The notes under the pieces are model-generated. The model made no database searches. It had not been told where the DNA came from and worked only from the letters and a program-made list of their open reading frames with translations. From assembly GCF_900774055.1 (NCBI RefSeq), contig NZ_CAAGSW010000004.1, positions 124,001-188,000 on the forward strand: a stretch of DNA of 64,000 bases, in the 5' to 3' direction. Below are positions 16,582 through 24,645 of this stretch, one piece after another (within the stretch, counting starts at the first letter, position 1; the number at the start of each line of letters is the position of its first letter). The DNA comes from Methanococcoides sp. AM1. Lineage in GTDB: Archaea > Halobacteriota > Methanosarcinia > Methanosarcinales > Methanosarcinaceae. The position numbers and the translations under genes were made by a program.

Positions 16582-17384
16582 TATATATCCCCACCCGGTT
16601 CAACATCTGTTATTTCTACAGATCGATCACAATAATGATCGAACAACTCAGTACACCATTTCAAAGCACTTTCATCAAAGCTCATTATATCATTGTGGTC
16701 ATAGCTTCCATTCTCCCTCAAAAAGCTGATGTACATGAACCACTCGGATACATCAATAGCCGGAGGTCTTCCTTCACCCTGATATAGTAAAACCCGTGTA
16801 TTTTTTGCGGATAAAAGGAAATCAAGTTCTTTCATATTGTTAGTCTTCATTCTCTTAAATGCCGATTCTGAAAGAATCAGTGTCAGATTATTTGCCATTT
16901 CTGCAAGTTCAGAATAGAACTTTGGGTATTCAGGCCTGTAAAAAGAGATGATAGACATGATCTCCTTTGATTTCAGGAGATTTTCGGTAAATTCTTTCGG
17001 GATCTCAAAGGTATAGTGAAGATCAGGTTCAAGCAACAGATAATTTCCGAGTTCATGAAGTCGTTTGAAAAGGTGAGGGGGCAGGATGTTAATGTCATGT
17101 TGCTCCCAGTAATCCTTGTTCTCGGTGATCATACTTAATGTGTTGATCAGGGGTAGCATGTTCCTGACAACAAGCTCTCCGATGTTCGATAATTTGTAGT
17201 GCTCATCCTCTTCGATAATAAGGTGCTTATCCTTGAGTTTCTTTATCTGTGGCATCATTCCGCGCGATGTCACATTAAGAGACATCTTTATCTGTTCGAT
17301 GTCACGAGGACCTTCCATTAGCAACAATAGCAGGTTCGTTCTTTTTTCAGAAAGCCAAACATGGTCTGTCAGTGACGATGTCAT
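16581..17384 (-). CDS. FilR1/Msr-type transcription regulator, paralogue (267 aa)
   Basis: Same architecture as the gene that follows it: a winged helix at about 5-78 (NLLLLLMEGPRDIEQI, then MPQIKKLKDKHL) and a FilR1 middle domain with the stretch YDHNDIMSFDESALKWCTEL. The two proteins are clearly paralogous but diverged, more so than the mtm copies around them. It is the first gene of the run regulator-regulator-kinase-receiver, with an upstream gap of about 150 bases before permease operon 2's terminator. In Methanosarcina such regulators often act in pairs on one methyltransferase operon, which the one-base overlap here would suit. Confidence 0.88.
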   Translation of the reverse strand: MTSSLTDHVWLSEKRTNLLLLLMEGPRDIEQIKMSLNVTSRGMMPQIKKLKDKHLIIEEDEHYKLSNIGELVVRNMLPLINTLSMITENKDYWEQHDINILPPHLFKRLHELGNYLLLEPDLHYTFEIPKEFTENLLKSKEIMSIISFYRPEYPKFYSELAEMANNLTLILSESAFKRMKTNNMKELDFLLSAKNTRVLLYQGEGRPPAIDVSEWFMYISFLRENGSYDHNDIMSFDESALKWCTELFDHYCDRSVEITDVEPGGDI

Positions 17385-17543
17385 TATACCCCTTTATCCC
17401 GAAATACTGCTGATGATACATTTCAGCCTTTCTTTATAACAGCATAATGATTGTTTGTTAGATAAGAAGGTTTCTATTTATTGTTGCGAATGTAACTGAA
17501 ATTCATTTAGAAACATCTTATGAAAATTAAGCTTCAATGACAG

Positions 17544-17586
17544 TAAAAAATATAAAAAGGAGAAGTTGTGGCAGTTAAACCACAAC
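17544..17586 (-). terminator. Terminator of permease operon 2
   Basis: GTTGTGG (17565-17571) pairs with CCACAAC (17580-17586), followed on the minus strand by T-rich sequence down to 17544. It lies 14 bases after the stop of the 75-aa gene, the same position as the hairpin at 7961-7989 in operon 1, though the stems differ. Confidence 0.7.
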
Positions 17587-17600
17587 CATTTGGAATCTAT

Positions 17601-17828
17601 TTAATAAATATAGTTCTTAAGAGAGTGGTGCAGGATCACAGCAAAGAATACAAGGATCACTGCCAGCAGACCGAAGTATTCTAAAGGATTCCATTCGAAT
17701 ACCATGGGTCCAGTATCAGCTCCAAGTACAAGTACAGGAGCTATTACACAAATACCTGCGACAACGAAGATGAACAGGATATCTGCGATCTGCATGATCA
17801 TACTACTTTTTACTTCAGATTTTGCCAT
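17601..17828 (-). CDS. Small two-helix membrane protein, permease operon 2 (75 aa)
   Basis: Paralogue of 7999-8244. Two helices (MQIADILFIFVVAGICVI and YFGLLAVILVFFAVILHH) flank a shortened loop; the operon 1 copy has a longer, Gly-rich loop. The C terminus is LKNYIY against VKNYRF. The helices are much better conserved than the loop, so the membrane part carries the function. It is the last gene of the operon, 12 bases after the 87-aa gene, exactly the spacing in operon 1. No named family. Confidence 0.85.
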   Translation of the reverse strand: MAKSEVKSSMIMQIADILFIFVVAGICVIAPVLVLGADTGPMVFEWNPLEYFGLLAVILVFFAVILHHSLKNYIY

Positions 17829-17840
17829 ATTTCCATCTCC

Positions 17841-18104
17841 TTAATCGTAATATTTAAAGTCGTACATGTGTTCCTTGATGGATTTGTACACAGTGATGCA
17901 ACCGAGGGTCTCGATCCCGAGCAGGAGTAACAGGAATAAGAGGTAGACCGGGAACATGGTACGAACTTCAGGCACTGCATCCCACAGAGTTGATATTATT
18001 CTGTAGAAGACAAATGTCTCTGAGAAGAACAAGAGTCCTAATACAAGAACAATAATGCCTGCATCTTTTTTGAGGTCGTTGTGATATTTTGTCTTATTTA
18101 CCAT
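17841..18104 (-). CDS. Small two-helix membrane protein, permease operon 2 (87 aa)
   Basis: Equal-length paralogue of 8257-8520. It shares YHNxLKxDAG, the first helix with FSETxVxYxIxSTLW, the VPE loop, GIETxGCxxVYxSIKEHM and the terminal FDFKYYD. A GGAGG site precedes the start, and it lies 13 bases after MtmP2. Conservation of the N- and C-terminal soluble tails as well as the helices suggests contacts on one side of the membrane. Function unknown; see the operon 1 copy. Confidence 0.86.
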   Translation of the reverse strand: MVNKTKYHNDLKKDAGIIVLVLGLLFFSETFVFYRIISTLWDAVPEVRTMFPVYLLFLLLLLGIETLGCITVYKSIKEHMYDFKYYD

Positions 18105-18117
18105 TATTCTTCCTCCA

Positions 18118-19494
18118 TTATCTCCTATGTGCGGGTTCAGGCCATCCGAGATCTTCTCCCCAATCGTGACTTATCTCAATGCTCTTGTATCTCCACGAGA
18201 AGTAGAAGTATGCTATCACGTAGAACAAGAGTCCAAAGATAAGGTTGTAATTGTATCCCCAGTTAAGGGTAGACATGATCACAATGGCAAGGAAAATCGT
18301 AATGTATGCAATTGTTGGCTGCAAAGGGCCCACAAACGGGCGGACCTTGTTGCTGTGCTCTGGGAATAACTTCCTAAAGCGGATCAGGGAAAATGGGATC
18401 ATTACATAGCAGATTAGACCTGATATGATTGAAAAGGTGATGACCTGATCGAGGAAACCACTAAATGCAAATGCGATTGCGATAGGCATTGTGAAAATGA
18501 CTGCCCTGTATGGGGTGCTGTAACGTGGATGCACGTCAGCGAACCAATTTGTCAGAAATTTATCCCTTGAAAGGGCAAACCATGACCGTGATGCGTCACA
18601 AACTGTACCGTTTGCGCTTGCAAGACAGGTGAAAAGTGTACCGATACCGAGAGCTGCAATAAGGAATTTTGAACCTGTTGCTGTTGCTGCTTCAAAGAGT
18701 GGGTATACTGAAGTACCGAGTTCTGCGGCTGGGATCAGACCTGAACATAAGTAAAGTGTCATACCTGAACCGAGAAGAAGGGTTATCATACCTGCTTGCT
18801 GTCCAAGAGGAACTGCTCTTGTTGGATGTTTACATTCTTCTGCACACATTGCTGCTCCTTCGATACCAAGGTAGAACCAGGGACCAAATTGCAGAGCCGC
18901 AAAAATACCGATAAAACCGTTAGGCATAGCTCCTGATATGAGATATTCCGGATGCCATGTGCCGGCAAATCCGGTAATGTTGGCGAAGAAGAAAACAATA
19001 ATAGCTATCAATGCAGTGAATGTGAGTGCAAAGTTAAGATTAAGAGCAGCCACGACTCCACGATAGTTCATAAATGTTAAGAATGCGATGATTAGCAATG
19101 TAACCGGGAATGTTTGTATTTCCGGGAAGATCGAATTTGTGATGGATGCAACGACAATAGCATCAGCAGCTTCCAGGGCAATGAATTCCATATATACTGC
19201 AAGACCCACAAGTGCAGCTGCACCGGGTCCTACGAATAATCTTGCCCAATCATAAGGTCCGCCTGCAAGTTTAGTTGATGATCCTAGTTCACTAGCGCAT
19301 AAAGAAACCATTACAAACATGGTACCTGCAACCAACAATGCAAAGAGTGAACCAAGTATTCCACCTTTTGCAACTGTAAAGTTCCAACCCATGTATTCGC
19401 CTACCAGAACAATGCCAACTCCAAGTGCCCATACGTGATAGGGGCGGAGTGTCTTTACGACACCGGCATGTCCTGAATTTGTATTTCCAGACAT
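18118..19494 (-). CDS. mtmP: Monomethylamine permease paralogue, APC superfamily (458 aa), copy 2
   Basis: A close paralogue of 8536-9909 with the same helix order and the same signature stretches (KLAGGPYDWARLFVGPG; GIEGAAMCAEECKHPTRAVP). Differences cluster in the extreme N terminus, the segment after SGTMTLY and a few helix positions, so substrate range may be the same or slightly shifted (dimethylamine or trimethylamine cannot be excluded). It is second in an operon identical in order to operon 1, 23 bases after the 31-residue microprotein. The start is near-ideal by alignment with copy 1. Confidence 0.83.
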   Translation of the reverse strand: MSGNTNSGHAGVVKTLRPYHVWALGVGIVLVGEYMGWNFTVAKGGILGSLFALLVAGTMFVMVSLCASELGSSTKLAGGPYDWARLFVGPGAAALVGLAVYMEFIALEAADAIVVASITNSIFPEIQTFPVTLLIIAFLTFMNYRGVVAALNLNFALTFTALIAIIVFFFANITGFAGTWHPEYLISGAMPNGFIGIFAALQFGPWFYLGIEGAAMCAEECKHPTRAVPLGQQAGMITLLLGSGMTLYLCSGLIPAAELGTSVYPLFEAATATGSKFLIAALGIGTLFTCLASANGTVCDASRSWFALSRDKFLTNWFADVHPRYSTPYRAVIFTMPIAIAFAFSGFLDQVITFSIISGLICYVMIPFSLIRFRKLFPEHSNKVRPFVGPLQPTIAYITIFLAIVIMSTLNWGYNYNLIFGLLFYVIAYFYFSWRYKSIEISHDWGEDLGWPEPAHRR

Positions 19495-19517
19495 TTAATA
19501 CTCCTTAAAAACCACAA

Positions 19518-19613
19518 TTATTTTGAGACTTTACTGGCATCTAATAACATCCAACCTATCAAAACAAAACAGGTCAAATAGATGATCCCATTGATAATAG
19601 TCCATGTATCCAT
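19518..19613 (-). CDS. Single-helix membrane microprotein, first gene of permease operon 2 (31 aa)
   Basis: MDTWTIINGIIYLTCFVLIG, then WMLLDASKVSK. Homologous over its length to the 32-residue frame at 9933-10031. An AAAGGTG ribosome site is properly spaced, and the stop lies 23 bases before mtmP2, the same gap as in copy 1. Substitutions between the copies are mostly hydrophobic-for-hydrophobic in the helix, while TW, INGxIYL, LIGWMLL and ASKVS are kept, the pattern of a translated gene rather than a conserved leader. Function unknown. Confidence 0.85.
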   Translation of the reverse strand: MDTWTIINGIIYLTCFVLIGWMLLDASKVSK

Positions 19614-19703
19614 TTTTCTACACCTTTACTCTCATAGCAAGATCATTTTCAATGTAATCAATGCTGACAATCCTTTTAGGATAAGATTACTTTTAATTTG
19701 CTA

Positions 19704-19740
19704 AATTTGTGCCACAAATTACATTATAGTATTTATATTT
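19704..19740 (-). promoter_or_regulatory. TATA box and operator-like palindrome of permease operon 2
   Basis: A TATA-like AAATATAAAT (19731-19740 on the minus strand) is followed 10 bases on by the perfect inverted repeat AATTTGTGCCACAAATT (19704-19720; eight-base arms, one centre base). The palindrome therefore covers the expected transcription start, the place where archaeal repressors usually bind. The leader to the microprotein would be about 90 bases. I do not see the same palindrome before operon 1. Confidence 0.55.
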
Positions 19741-20290
19741 TTTTGCTAACATCTAACCGGAATTTGCCTGCCTAATTGTGAAATATATATATTTTTGCAT
19801 TACGATTGTTAAAAAATAGTTAACATAGAAATAGAACGATAAGACATTATAAAAAAAACAATGTGCTTTGGCATGTAACTTAATTTAGTATATATATTTT
19901 GTGCATGATAAAGTTAAGCTTTTTTAAATAGTGAGGGATGATGCCGCACACAATATTATTGGCAATCTGACCATTGACCCCAATCCATCAAGCCTATAAA
20001 ATTTTGATCTAGAAATTCTCATCATATAGTATTGAAGAATTTTTCAAATAGAATTTTATTCGATCTGAAATGTTCATGACACTAATATATGAATTAAACA
20101 GAAAGTCCCGATTAATTTCATTTTAGAGTATTATGTTAAATATGCCCGTATCAACATTAGTGGTGATGAATTAGGATCATGTTATTGAAAGCTACTACAA
20201 TAGATATCCAATATAACAATTCGTTTATTGATCCGTGATCGTAGCAAATAATGCAATATTTGCAGTATCCAATATAGAAGTAATACAAAA
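19741..20290. other. Long AT-rich intergenic region between mtmB2 and permease operon 2
   Basis: Very AT-rich with several TATA-like runs (for example near 19782-19796 and 19897-19906). The 20-bp element at 19924-19943 (TTAAATAGTGA, three bases, ATGATG) matches 10086-10105 in the shorter operon 1 spacer. No protein of convincing composition is encoded. The spacer is about six times longer than its operon 1 counterpart, with extra DNA on both sides of the shared element. Confidence 0.5.
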
Positions 20291-20321
20291 GAAAAAAAGA
20301 ATGCCAGCAGATCCTGCTGGC
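20291..20321 (-). terminator. Terminator of mtmCB operon 2
   Basis: GCCAGCAG (20303-20310) pairs with CTGCTGGC (20314-20321) around ATC, followed on the minus strand by T-rich sequence with a seven-T run. It lies about 27 bases after the mtmB2 stop, as in copy 1. The stem differs from copy 1 but keeps GCCAGC/GCTGGC. Confidence 0.85.
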
Positions 20322-20348
20322 AAAAAGGATCTTGTAAAGATCTCAGTC

Positions 20349-21725
20349 TTAGAATGTGAGACCGAAGTCTTCGAGTTTCTTCCTTGCACCCTCGTAGACC
20401 TTGACATACTCGTCTGTTGGTGTGACAGTTGCAACGTCATAGCAATCCTGGAATCTCTTACCTTCAGGAGCGTTTGCGTAGTTGCCCTCGTAGGAGCTGA
20501 CGATATTGTTGATGACAGCGTTGACTGAGTCGATGTCCATGCCTGCTGTTGCACGTGCGACTTCTCCCATCATCCTTGCTTCCATACCGGTTGTCTTGTC
20601 AGTGATGACACCCTTTGCAGCTGCGACACCTGAGAGGATCTCACGGCCGGATGCTGTGTCAGTTACGGACTGTGCTGCTGCTTCGAGGAGGCACATCTCG
20701 GTACATGGACCTGCACATGGATAGTACTGGTTACCGGTCATAAGGTCTGTGAACTCACTGATTGTTGCACATGCCCATCCTGCGATCTGGAGGGTTTCCC
20801 TGGTGTTGGTGGATCCCCATCTGATGTGGACAGGACCATCAAGGTGCCAGCTTGCACTGCTCATAATCATGGAGTTAATGCTAGTTGCAACATCTACGAT
20901 TGTTGTTTCTTCAATACCACCAGCGTATCCGCCGAAGATAGGCATCTGTTCGTCCATGATGATGTCACTGTTGCCCTTGTAGTGAGCCATAACTGCAATT
21001 GCATCGAGGTCGATCTTAAGCTCGTTGAGCTGTGATACTTCGTGGCTGTCACTTGTTACCTGACCACCGACACAGTCGGAAGCGATATTTCCCTGAGCGG
21101 ACAGGGAAGTCTCAGGTCCCTAAACAGCCATACCAGGTCTGCCAGCCATTGCTGCTGCGTTCTTGATGATCCTTGTTTCTGACTTTGCTGCGAGGATCTC
21201 GTATGGGCTGCCTGGTATAGGTGGCTTACCACGGACCGTCATCATAACACCATTTACAATTGTGTCAACTTCTTTCTCGAGTGCATAGCTCATGTGAATT
21301 GCAGAGAACATATCTTCTGAGATTGGGGAACCTGTTGGACCACCCTGTACTATTGGCTTTCTCTTGTCGCCTACTGTCCTCTTCTTCATCTGTACTGCAT
21401 CTCTGCCTGTACCGAGCTGGAATGCTGGCATTGGGTTGTTGATTGCGTCCCAGAGTTCGTCTTCTGTGTATTTGACGATCCTCTTTGTGTCGGTACAGTA
21501 GATACCACACTCAAGGAGCATGTCGAAACCTGCCTTAAAGAGTCTCTCCATCTGGTCCTTGTCGGTTGGAACGGTCTCGGTACCAAAGTCAAGGTTGTAT
21601 TTCTGCTTGAGTTCCATTGCCTTCATTGGAATGGTCATCAAATCCCAGTCATCCTGGGTAGCTTTCTCACCGGTCTGTGCTCGGTCATAAAAATCAAAAC
21701 AATTTACTGATTTTGTGAATGTCAT
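20349..21725 (-). CDS. mtmB: Monomethylamine:corrinoid methyltransferase with pyrrolysine (458 aa), copy 2
   Basis: Second mtmB, the same 1377 bases as copy 1 and closely similar throughout. The amber codon is at 21120-21122, again residue 202 after GRPGMAV, and the frame continues GPETSLSAQGN to a TAA at 20349. Clear differences fall in residues 45-150 (for example NPMPAFQLGTGRD for NPHLEFQLGTGRD, EDMFSAIHMSYAL for ENVFMPVHMSYAL) and near the C terminus (NNIVSSYEGNYANAPEGK). Both copies look functional. The mtmC-mtmB spacer (21726-21741) is identical to that of copy 1. Two mtmB genes also occur in Methanosarcina, where they are differently expressed. Confidence 0.97.
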
Positions 21726-21741
21726 TTTAATTACCCCTAAT

Positions 21742-22398
21742 TTATGCGCTCATAAGCTCAAGTGCTACTCTTGCTGCCTCTGCTGCATTTTCGGCTGTGC
21801 CGTCTGCACCACACTCAGCGATCCATTCATCTGTGACTGGTGCGCCACCGAACATGATCTTGACTTCGCCCCTGAGGTTCTCTTCTTCAAGTAACCTTAC
21901 TACGTCTTTCTGGCCGAGCATTGAGGTTGTCATAAGTGCGGAACCTACAAGGATCATCTTCTTGCCCTTGTTCTTTGCAATTGCTTCAACAACATCTTCG
22001 TTTGGAATATCTGTTCCAAGGTCGAGGATGTCAAATCCATTTGCACCGAGCATTGTTGTAACAAGACGGTGACCGATATCGTGAATATCTCCTTCCTGTA
22101 CGAATGTTACAGCCATTCCAACACCCTCTTCGTCGCCTTTCTCTTCTGCGAGAATTGGCTCAAGGATCTCCATTGCAGCTTTCATTGCCTTTGCAGACAT
22201 CATGATCTGTGGAAGGTAGATAGTTGCTGCTTCGAAGTTGTCACCGACGATCTTCATTCCTGGTGCAAGTGCTTCGTTGATAATGTCGAATGCAGTCATT
22301 CCTGCATCGAGAGCTTCCTGTGTCAGTGCTGGACATCCGTTAATGTCCTGGTTTACTATTGCATCTTTAAGTTTGTCAAAAAGTTCCTGATTTCCCAT
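21742..22398 (-). CDS. mtmC: Monomethylamine corrinoid protein MtmC (218 aa), copy 2
   Basis: Corrinoid carrier nearly identical to copy 1, with DIHDIG at the same position and VGSALMTTS and FGGAPVT conserved. Upstream in-frame GTG and ATG codons (22407, 22404) lie inside the ribosome site AAAAAGGTGATG, so the start giving MGNQELF at 22398 is preferred; it matches copy 1 in sequence and length. The promoter region is shared with a divergent HTH gene, unlike copy 1, so the two mtmCB operons have different upstream regions. Confidence 0.94.
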   Translation of the reverse strand: MGNQELFDKLKDAIVNQDINGCPALTQEALDAGMTAFDIINEALAPGMKIVGDNFEAATIYLPQIMMSAKAMKAAMEILEPILAEEKGDEEGVGMAVTFVQEGDIHDIGHRLVTTMLGANGFDILDLGTDIPNEDVVEAIAKNKGKKMILVGSALMTTSMLGQKDVVRLLEEENLRGEVKIMFGGAPVTDEWIAECGADGTAENAAEAARVALELMSA

Positions 22399-22535
22399 TT
22401 TCATCACCTTTTTAATAGCAGTCTTACAGCCCGATCGGAAAGTCTTGTTTTCCCGAAAGGTCGTTTGTCCTGTTCAACTGCAGGTAATCCTTGCGAATAC
22501 TCGTATTTAAGCTTTTCCAACACGAAACCAATGTA

Positions 22536-22550
22536 TTTATACTTATAAAA
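22536..22550. promoter_or_regulatory. Shared TATA region, mtmC2 and divergent HTH gene
   Basis: TTTATACTTATAAAA offers a TATA box on both strands (TTATAAAA rightward, TTTTATAA and TATAAAT leftward). Rightward, the ATG at 22565 follows within about 15-25 bases, so that mRNA would be nearly leaderless. Leftward, mtmC2 lies about 140 bases away, giving a leader of about 110 bases. Confidence 0.5.
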
Positions 22551-22564
22551 CCATATCAACAGAC

Positions 22565-22975
22565 ATGGTAAAAACAGAAATGATTCCAATTCAAAAAAAA
22601 TTGACTCATCAGGAACTCAACAAAAGAATACGATATATTGAGACGTTGATCAAAGTACTGAATCGTTTATACTTTATCCGACATAGATATATGGGAGACT
22701 CCGTGGAGGAAGCTGCAAGCAAGGTCGGCGTTACCAAAAAGGTTGCATATGTATGGCAAAAACGATGGAATAAGGATGGCTATGCAGGATTATTACCTCG
22801 ACATGGCGGTGGCAGACCTTCCAAACTAAGCGAAGACCAGAAGAATGATCTGAAGATATACCTAAGGGTGCAAAAGAGCTGGACAACTGCCCAGGTTGCC
22901 AGCCTGATCAAAGAGAAATTTGGAGTGGAATATTCATTAAAACAAGTTAGGATTATTCTTAAGTCCCTTGATTAA
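22565..22975 (+). CDS. Orphan IS630-type N-terminal HTH protein (136 aa)
   Basis: A two-part helix-turn-helix protein of the kind that forms the N-terminal DNA-binding half of IS630-family transposases: a first HTH around SVEEAASKVGVTKKVAYVWQ, the linker GYAGLLPRHGGGRPSKLSE, and a winged-helix segment TTAQVASLIKEKFGVEYSL ending KSLD. No DDE catalytic half follows in any frame to 23313, so it is either an IS fragment or an independent DNA-binding protein. It is intact, has its own TATA box, and diverges from mtmC2, so domestication as a regulator is possible. Evidence for that is positional only. Confidence 0.72.
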   Translation: MVKTEMIPIQKKLTHQELNKRIRYIETLIKVLNRLYFIRHRYMGDSVEEAASKVGVTKKVAYVWQKRWNKDGYAGLLPRHGGGRPSKLSEDQKNDLKIYLRVQKSWTTAQVASLIKEKFGVEYSLKQVRIILKSLD

Positions 22976-23169
22976 AAGATTACTTTATTTTGTTCTTTTA
23001 CCCATATTTTCTTTTTTTCTGCACTTATGTAGGTATATAAACAAGAGACAACAATAGATTTATATAATATACACCTAAATCGGAAATAAATATTCTTATT
23101 GAATAAGATATTTCCCTTATGCGGATATTTTTACTGCGAATTTACGTTATTTCATTAAGTTTCATTTTT
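22976..23169. other. AT-rich intergenic stretch before the GC-rich island
   Basis: A T-rich run directly after the HTH gene (CTTTTTTTCTGC near 23012) could end its transcript. The rest up to 23169 is AT-rich and non-coding. Confidence 0.4.
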
Positions 23170-23220
23170 GCCGGAAGGTGCCTTCCGCTTCACCCCGTGC
23201 CGTGTCAGGGCACATAGGCG
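23170..23220 (+). ncRNA. GC-rich double-hairpin island, candidate structured RNA or element end
   Basis: In otherwise AT-rich spacer, 51 bases are strongly GC-rich. CGGAAG and CTTCCG form a six-pair stem with loop GTGC, and GTGCC with GGCAC forms a second stem; flanking GCC (23170) and GGC (23217) could close a three-way junction. GC-rich islands in AT-rich archaeal spacers often mark structured RNAs. It lies about 95 bases before the DUF89 gene, so a 5' leader, a separate small RNA or a mobile-element end are all open. The strand is uncertain. Confidence 0.35.
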
Positions 23221-23313
23221 TACTTTGAGTTAAACTTATGTGTATGACGTCTATTTGATACATCCATCTGAATATAGATATTACTACTTATTACAACTAA
23301 AAGGGCCAAAATA

Positions 23314-24189
23314 ATGAAAATGGATGCTAGATGTACGTATTGCCTTCTTTCCAGAGTTCACTATGAAGCAAAGCTTTCAACCAATGACGCTGAGCTGATA
23401 CACAAGACCATGCTGGCAGGGATCGATGTGCTCAAAGAGACATATAAGCCCGGAGTGCCTGCAGGCGTAGTATCAACCGCCATCCACAGAAAAGCATACG
23501 AGGTACTCAATGATGAGGACCCATATTTTGAGCTCAGGCAATTAAGCAACCAGATAGCAGAAAAAGTCTATCCATATGCCCATTCATTAGTTTATTCTGG
23601 CGATCCGACAGATGAGGAGATGTTCAAAAGAGCCGTGTTAGCATCTGTTATTGGGAATTTTTTCGATTTCGGCATCATGGGATTTGACGTAGGTGAAGAT
23701 GTTTTTGATGAGACCTTTGCGGAAATATTCCGAAAAGGACTTGATGTGGATGATACCTCCGAGATGTTCAGAATGCTTGATGATGTTGTATATGTGGTTG
23801 ACAATTGCGGCGAGATCATCCTTGATACACTTGTTTTTGACATCATCAGGAAGGTTGGTGGCAAGATCACACTTGTAGTACGCGGTGCCCCCATGCTTAC
23901 TGATGTTACCATGGAAAATGTACGGGAGCTTGAGCTTGACAAGAAGGTGGACCGGGTACTGACCACAGGCTCAAATGCTGTAGGAGTCTGTTTTGAAGAA
24001 GCACCTGCGGAATTCATTGATGCCCTTGAGAATGCAAGCCTAATAATAAGTAAAGGAATGGCCAACTATGAGACCATGTCCGAAAGGAATTTTGGACCAA
24101 TTGCATACCTGCTTCGTACAAAATGCGAAGCTGTAGCAGAAGACATGGGCCTTGAAATGGGATATTCAGTGGCAAAGCTCGTGAGATAA
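23314..24189 (+). CDS. DUF89 family protein, ARMT1-type phosphatase fold (291 aa)
   Basis: Archaeal DUF89 protein with an N-terminal CTYC pair (MKMDARCTYCLLSR) and the family core VVDNCGEIILDTL, whose Asp/Asn/Glu residues bind metal in solved relatives, then TLVVRGAPMLTDVT and the late segment ISKGMANYETMSE. The length is normal. DUF89 proteins are metal-dependent phosphatases thought to remove damaged sugar phosphates or nucleotides; the substrate in methanogens is unknown. A purine-rich AAAAGGG precedes the ATG. It stands before cooT on the same strand but with more than 100 bases between, so they may not be co-transcribed. Confidence 0.88.
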   Translation: MKMDARCTYCLLSRVHYEAKLSTNDAELIHKTMLAGIDVLKETYKPGVPAGVVSTAIHRKAYEVLNDEDPYFELRQLSNQIAEKVYPYAHSLVYSGDPTDEEMFKRAVLASVIGNFFDFGIMGFDVGEDVFDETFAEIFRKGLDVDDTSEMFRMLDDVVYVVDNCGEIILDTLVFDIIRKVGGKITLVVRGAPMLTDVTMENVRELELDKKVDRVLTTGSNAVGVCFEEAPAEFIDALENASLIISKGMANYETMSERNFGPIAYLLRTKCEAVAEDMGLEMGYSVAKLVR

Positions 24190-24327
24190 GATCTGGAAGA
24201 TTGTGTGAAAGTAGTTATCTATTATTAGAACATATTAATGCGTAATCTAAAGCATATGAATAAGTTCAAAATAATTTCACCGATGGCCTGACGTACCATC
24301 ACAATGATACCAATAACAGGTGTAAAT

Positions 24328-24516
24328 ATGTGCGAACTAAATGCAATAGTTATCAACGGCAATGAAAGAGAATTAGTTATGGAATCAGTCACTAAAATGG
24401 TGGTTGATGGGGATTCCATAGAACTTACAGGAATATTCGGGGAAAAAACGATCATCTTCGGTGCAATAAAAGAGGTCGATTTTTCAAAAGGGGAAACTAT
24501 AATTATTGGAAATTGA
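24328..24516 (+). CDS. cooT: CooT-type nickel-binding protein (62 aa)
   Basis: Begins MCELNAIVING. In CooT proteins the second residue is a Cys that binds nickel at the dimer interface, which decides the start: the ATG at 24328 follows AGGTG by five bases, and the further upstream in-frame ATG would bury this Cys. The rest (VTKMVVDGDSIELTGIFGE, KEVDFSKGETIIIG) follows the family's small all-beta fold. CooT helps nickel insertion into carbon monoxide dehydrogenase in Rhodospirillum. No CODH, hydrogenase or other cooCTJ gene is in this window, so it is an orphan here. Confidence 0.8.
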   Translation: MCELNAIVINGNERELVMESVTKMVVDGDSIELTGIFGEKTIIFGAIKEVDFSKGETIIIGN

Positions 24517-24645
24517 ATTAACAGGAGACATATCAATGCCTACAGGCATTTTTACTGTGGTAACATATGCTCCGGTGCCAGACTGGCGTTCATACTAATA
24601 TACTTATACTGAAATGTGTCAAATTCGTAATGGAAGGTACATTAA

